Shown: in pieces, positions 60,901 through 64,000 of the stretch | Numbering within the stretch: the first letter of the stretch is position 1 | How the letters are laid out: each line of letters begins with the position of its first letter | Assembly (NCBI GenBank): GCA_934168245.1 | Contig: CAKPMY010000005.1 | Span: 23,656 to 87,655 of the forward strand | Direction of reading: 5' to 3' | Length of the DNA stretch: 64,000 bases | Source of the DNA: an uncultured Bacilli bacterium | Lineage (GTDB): Bacteria > Bacillota_I > Bacilli_A > RF39 > UBA660 | Notes under the pieces: generated by a model | What the model was told of the DNA's origin: nothing | What the model saw: the letters and a program-made list of their open reading frames with translations, nothing else | The model's database searches: none | Position numbers and translations under genes: made by a program

Positions 60901-62412
60901 CTAATTATCTTTAGTCTTACTCATGAATTTAGTCTTCTCTTTCGCAAATATATCTTTAATATTAAATTTCTCTAAAATATCATTCAATCCAATCTTACTA
61001 AGTTCTTCTGTAACCTTAAACATTTTTGGTACAACTGTTGGATCATCATCTACTTTTTCAATTATCTTTGATGCCACAAAAGTATCAATCATATACTGAT
61101 AACCGTTAAGTAATAAAAAACCTTTACTCAAAAATTCAAAAGTCAAATTATCGCAATCATTACAAGTCATTTTCTCTATTTCCTGATTACTAAAATTAAT
61201 ATCTGGCAAAGACTCAAGTTTAACTCCTTTTTCTAATAATATCTTTCTATTTTCTACCTGCTGTCTAACCATATCTTGGTATACTTGAATCTTATCTTCC
61301 TGAGTAACAATACCTTTATTAGCATATCGTGCTACATCTGAAAAAACAGAAAGCATAGAAGGAGAAATATCACGATTATTAAACATTCTCTCTCTTGCTA
61401 TAGCAGCAACCACTTCCTCTGAATATCCCTTTTTCTTAAGAAATCGAAGAGCCATATTTTCAAAGAAAATACTAGGTAACTCTATTATCGAAAACTCCAT
61501 TTCATTACCACCTTGCATAGACATATAATGTGCAAATTCATGTACTAAATTCTTAAAATCGATAAGATTTCCTTCTACAATAATATTTATAGAACGTTTT
61601 CCATTATCTGATAGACCACAATAACTAACTTCTGACTCATTAATACCTTTCCTATATATAAGTCTATTATCTTTTTTTACCTCATCATAGGAATCTTTCC
61701 AACTAGAAGGTGCTCCTATATCATCTAAAAATTCATAAAATAATTTATCACACTCTTCAGGAGTCACTGAAGAAATAGCCACCGACTTCACATTAAAATT
61801 CCCAAATACAGCCTCATAAGTTTGATTCAACATCATCGATACAACATCTGCTATATCACCGACTGCATCTAAACCATTAACCCTAAGATATGTTAAAATA
61901 CTCTCTAATAAAAAATTATAAGAACTAAACCTATTTGTCTCAACCATCCAATTAGCAATTTCATCTTCTCTATCTTTAACTTTTAGATATGAAACAAAAT
62001 CATCAAAAGATCCTTTCTTACCAAAATATACATAATCTACTATGTCATAAAAATATTCATCAGCAATATTTGCAGATTCTTGGTTACCAAAAAAACCATC
62101 CACATTATACTTTCTTCTTAAAAACTCCAAATAAATCCCACTTAAAAGATCCGGTTCAACTAATAGTCTCTTATTTTCCTCAGTATCAAAACTATTTTTT
62201 ATAAGCATCTTAAAAAAGTCATCAAATTCATCCACACCCAAGTATGCACCATTCTCATCATCTACAGGAACCAAACCTAAAACTGTACTTCCCTGCATTA
62301 CTCCTAAAAACAGCTCTGTATTATTTTTAATAGTCTCTTTAATTTCATCTATCTTATCTAAACAACTATCATCATAAATAATTGTAATTCCATTAACTAA
62401 AATTTTATTCAT
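60901..62412 (-). CDS. Putative zinc metallopeptidase with HEFAH motif
   Basis: The 503-residue cytoplasmic protein has HEFAHY (in LVHEFAHYMSM) and, about 20 residues later, IFFENMALRFLKKKGY, a plausible third-ligand glutamate as in gluzincins of the M3 type. The N-terminal 270 residues are not recognised (starting MNKILVNGITIIYDD). No signal peptide is seen. The ATG at 62412 follows GGAGGGAT; ORF extension upstream lacks a site. It ends in a strong terminator. The target is unknown. Confidence 0.65.
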   Translation of the reverse strand: MNKILVNGITIIYDDSCLDKIDEIKETIKNNTELFLGVMQGSTVLGLVPVDDENGAYLGVDEFDDFFKMLIKNSFDTEENKRLLVEPDLLSGIYLEFLRRKYNVDGFFGNQESANIADEYFYDIVDYVYFGKKGSFDDFVSYLKVKDREDEIANWMVETNRFSSYNFLLESILTYLRVNGLDAVGDIADVVSMMLNQTYEAVFGNFNVKSVAISSVTPEECDKLFYEFLDDIGAPSSWKDSYDEVKKDNRLIYRKGINESEVSYCGLSDNGKRSINIIVEGNLIDFKNLVHEFAHYMSMQGGNEMEFSIIELPSIFFENMALRFLKKKGYSEEVVAAIARERMFNNRDISPSMLSVFSDVARYANKGIVTQEDKIQVYQDMVRQQVENRKILLEKGVKLESLPDINFSNQEIEKMTCNDCDNLTFEFLSKGFLLLNGYQYMIDTFVASKIIEKVDDDPTVVPKMFKVTEELSKIGLNDILEKFNIKDIFAKEKTKFMSKTKDN

Positions 62413-62535
62413 ACCTATCCCTCCAACAGTACATATTATAACACATATAATATTCATTAGTAAATTGATGAAGTCGCAAACAATTTACAATTATACATGA
62501 AGTTGCAAATTATTTTATAATAAATCTCCTCTTAA

Positions 62536-62922
62536 CTAAAAATCATATTTTTCAATTACCTTAAACACTTCAAAAACAACTTTTGAATCGTCACTAAAAC
62601 TATCATCAATATTCTTAAATATTTTTATATGTTCATTTCTATAATAAGCAAGTGACTTATCACCTTCACCTTCTATAAAAGCAAGTTCTGCAGTTATATT
62701 TCTAAACTCTGTAATAATCACTTCTACAGCTTCAATTAAACAGGCGTCTCTTCCATCATCAAACAAAATTATACTTCTGTCTCCAACTTTAGGTAACTCT
62801 TCATCTTCTAAAATATATTCTTCATATAAAGAAGTGGTTGCTCTCTTATCACCATTTAAAACGAGTCTTACCAACTTATCATTATCAGTACCAAATTTCC
62901 ATTTTTCATATTTTTCATTCAT
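62536..62922 (-). CDS. ASCH-domain protein
   Basis: The 128-residue protein matches ASCH proteins of the YqfB/Efa-like type: KWKFGTDNDKLVRLVLNGDKRATTSL at the N-terminus (in short pieces: KWKFG, LVLNGDKRATTSL), LPKVGDRSIILFDDG, ITAELAFIEGEGDKSLAYYRNEH and a VFEVFKVI strand. The family binds RNA or nucleosides, and some members hydrolyse N4-acetylcytidine. It differs from the ASCH gene beside polA. It stands between the collagen-like gene and the zinc peptidase gene. Confidence 0.85.
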   Translation of the reverse strand: MNEKYEKWKFGTDNDKLVRLVLNGDKRATTSLYEEYILEDEELPKVGDRSIILFDDGRDACLIEAVEVIITEFRNITAELAFIEGEGDKSLAYYRNEHIKIFKNIDDSFSDDSKVVFEVFKVIEKYDF

Positions 62923-62952
62923 AAAACATCATCCTCAAAAACCATAACATAA

Positions 62953-62980
62953 TAAAAAGAGAATCTATTTCTAAATTCTC
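62953..62980 (-). terminator. Terminator after collagen-like gene
   Basis: GAGAAT / ATTCTC with a 10-nt loop is followed by TTTTTATT on the minus strand, about 130 nt after the collagen-like stop codon and just before the ASCH gene. Confidence 0.6.
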
Positions 62981-63108
62981 CATTAATTATATCAACAGTT
63001 TTCTCTTAATGCAAATCAATCTCAAAAAGCCTTTAAATATCAATATTTTTATAAAAATTGCATTTAACTATTTACCTAACTATGCTCAAAAAAAACAGCA
63101 CCTATAAT

Positions 63109-63834
63109 TTACATTTTATAACTCTTAAGAATAACATTGATCATTGAAAAAGTAACACCACCAGTATCATTACCAATAATTTCTGTTCTAACCTCAAGAT
63201 TACCTCCCGCATAGACATCAGCAAAATTAACCTCAGAAAAATCCATATCACTAGTATTACCTTTATCAAGAACAAATTCCATATCACTAATTTTCTCTCC
63301 TGTAGTAATATTATATAAATAAAATTTACCACCAGAATCAGCAGTAACTCCAGATATTCTGCCACACAATGTAATTTCAAATACACTAGTTCTTGAAACT
63401 TTAATCTGATTACCAGAAATAGATAAAATATCAGAATTGCCTGGAATAATTCTAGTTGTCGTAATCATTGAAGTACCAGCAGTAGTTGAATCTTTAAAAC
63501 TAGCAAAGCAAACGGCATCATACGATGTAGGACCTAATGACCCAGTTGGACCAGTATCACCTTTATCGCCTTTTGGACCAGTCGGACCAATATCTCCTTT
63601 TTCTCCCTTCGGAATATAAAAAGATAAATGATGAACTGTTCCAATCTTATCATCTTGTACCTCTGCTGCTTCTCCTGCTTCAACTGTTTCCGTTCCATCA
63701 ATCGTAATAACTTCACTTATTCCTATCTCACCTGGAAAACCTCTTGGTCCAGTATCACCTTTCGGACCAATATCCCCTTTTGGCCCAGTTCCTTGATAAA
63801 ATAAATCATTTAAAAGAATTAATCGTAATTTCAA
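63109..63834 (-). CDS. Collagen-like repeat protein with C1q/TNF-like C-terminus
   Basis: The 241-residue protein has two blocks of Gly-X-Y triplets (about 16-37 and 75-102; GPKGDIGPKGDTGP type). A linker between them (TIDGTETVEAGE to HHLSFYIPKGEKG) is common in such proteins. A beta-rich C-terminal domain of about 130 residues resembles the trimerising head of BclA-like filaments. The start is a TTG with AAGGA 9 nt upstream; an in-frame stop lies five codons before it and no ATG is available. There is no signal peptide, and the IS3 element begins about 90 nt upstream, so the original N-terminus may have been lost. Confidence 0.75.
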   Translation of the reverse strand: MKLRLILLNDLFYQGTGPKGDIGPKGDTGPRGFPGEIGISEVITIDGTETVEAGEAAEVQDDKIGTVHHLSFYIPKGEKGDIGPTGPKGDKGDTGPTGSLGPTSYDAVCFASFKDSTTAGTSMITTTRIIPGNSDILSISGNQIKVSRTSVFEITLCGRISGVTADSGGKFYLYNITTGEKISDMEFVLDKGNTSDMDFSEVNFADVYAGGNLEVRTEIIGNDTGGVTFSMINVILKSYKM

Positions 63835-63925
63835 GACATTAATTCCTTATTACTATTAAAAAGTAGTGTAGAAGTTATTAAATTCTAAATAATTTTATAA
63901 AATAAAAAAATAAGCAGTTCAATTT

Positions 63926-63951
63926 TGAACTGAACCCCAAAAGTTGGACAG
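63926..63951. repeat. Terminal inverted repeat of IS3-family element
   Basis: TGAACTGAACCCCAAAAGTT and the following GGACAG match the end sequence of IS150-group IS3 elements (TGtactg..CCCcaAAAGTTxGACA). The transposase end lies 14 nt further on, so the element runs off the right edge of the window. Confidence 0.75.
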
Positions 63952-63965
63952 TTTATTAATAGTTT

Positions 63966-64000
63966 CTAATTAGAGGATTGTAACCTATAATTCACAGGTG
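63966..64000 (-). CDS. IS3-family transposase OrfB, C-terminal end (partial)
   Basis: Only the last ten codons and stop are inside the window. They read PVNYRLQSSN, matching the (S)PVxYRxQS ending of IS150-group OrfB integrases. The gene continues beyond position 64000. The inverted repeat follows the stop by 14 nt, as in intact elements. Confidence 0.75.
   Translation of the reverse strand, partial: PVNYRLQSSN

Noticed and set aside
61989..62204. Plus-strand open frame opposite the zinc peptidase gene
   Set aside because: Shadow frame rich in His/Asn/Gln from reversed AT-rich codons; no start signal.

Overview
The window is a very AT-rich bacterial chromosome segment (roughly 30% G+C by eye) read with the standard bacterial code, with AGGAGG-type ribosome sites and several clear TTGACA/TATAAT promoters. 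The gene content (DnaG-RpoD-TrmK, YqeG-YqeH, FtsA-FtsZ, SecDF fusion, bifunctional Rel, RbgA, LexA, class B sortase, ComN-like regulator) points to a low-GC Bacillota of class Bacilli. It looks like one of the reduced gut lineages near Erysipelotrichales/RF39; that placement is inference. Almost all genes lie on the minus strand. No tRNA or rRNA gene and no CRISPR array was seen.

Layout. 0.1-10 kb: dnaG-rpoD-trmK operon, yqeG-yqeH, a membrane-anchored polysaccharide deacetylase, a SigK-type sigma factor, VanZ, a MurE-type ligase and a plus-strand arginase-like protein that has lost its metal ligands. 10-21 kb: a division and wall cluster transcribed murG-murB-ftsQ-(three tandem paralogous polytopic membrane proteins)-(one more membrane protein), then ftsA-ftsZ. 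21-28 kb: tmcAL-gmk-small membrane protein on the plus strand, a degenerate pyruvate-kinase-like protein, and a sortase B with its PPNTG surface protein. 28-35 kb: mutM, an ASCH protein and polA, then an unannotated 49-residue membrane peptide divergent from lexA with two LexA-like boxes between them, then tcdA, an unknown gene, a likely 6S RNA and an alpha/beta hydrolase.

35-53 kb: aspS and hisS behind a T-box leader (HisS carries a Cys/His-rich tail), then a long minus-strand group comN-secDF-rel-dtd-AI-2E permease-M3-like peptidase, then xerC/D, topA, rnhB and rbgA. 53-64 kb is accessory DNA. It holds an intact RhuM-family gene with two decayed copies beside it, a DUF5680 protein, and a compact six-gene operon (APH-type kinase, metallophosphoesterase, UMPH-1-like 5'-nucleotidase, nucleoside deoxyribosyltransferase-like protein, DinD, CYTH-like protein). 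Beyond these are a zinc peptidase, a second ASCH protein, a collagen-like protein and the end of an IS3-family element at the right edge.

The most notable items are the SOS-controlled micropeptide with a LexA box exactly in its promoter spacer, the six-gene nucleotide-related accessory operon, two apparent pseudoenzymes (arginase-like, pyruvate-kinase-like), the HisS metal-binding-like tail, and the membrane-protein array inserted in the division cluster.
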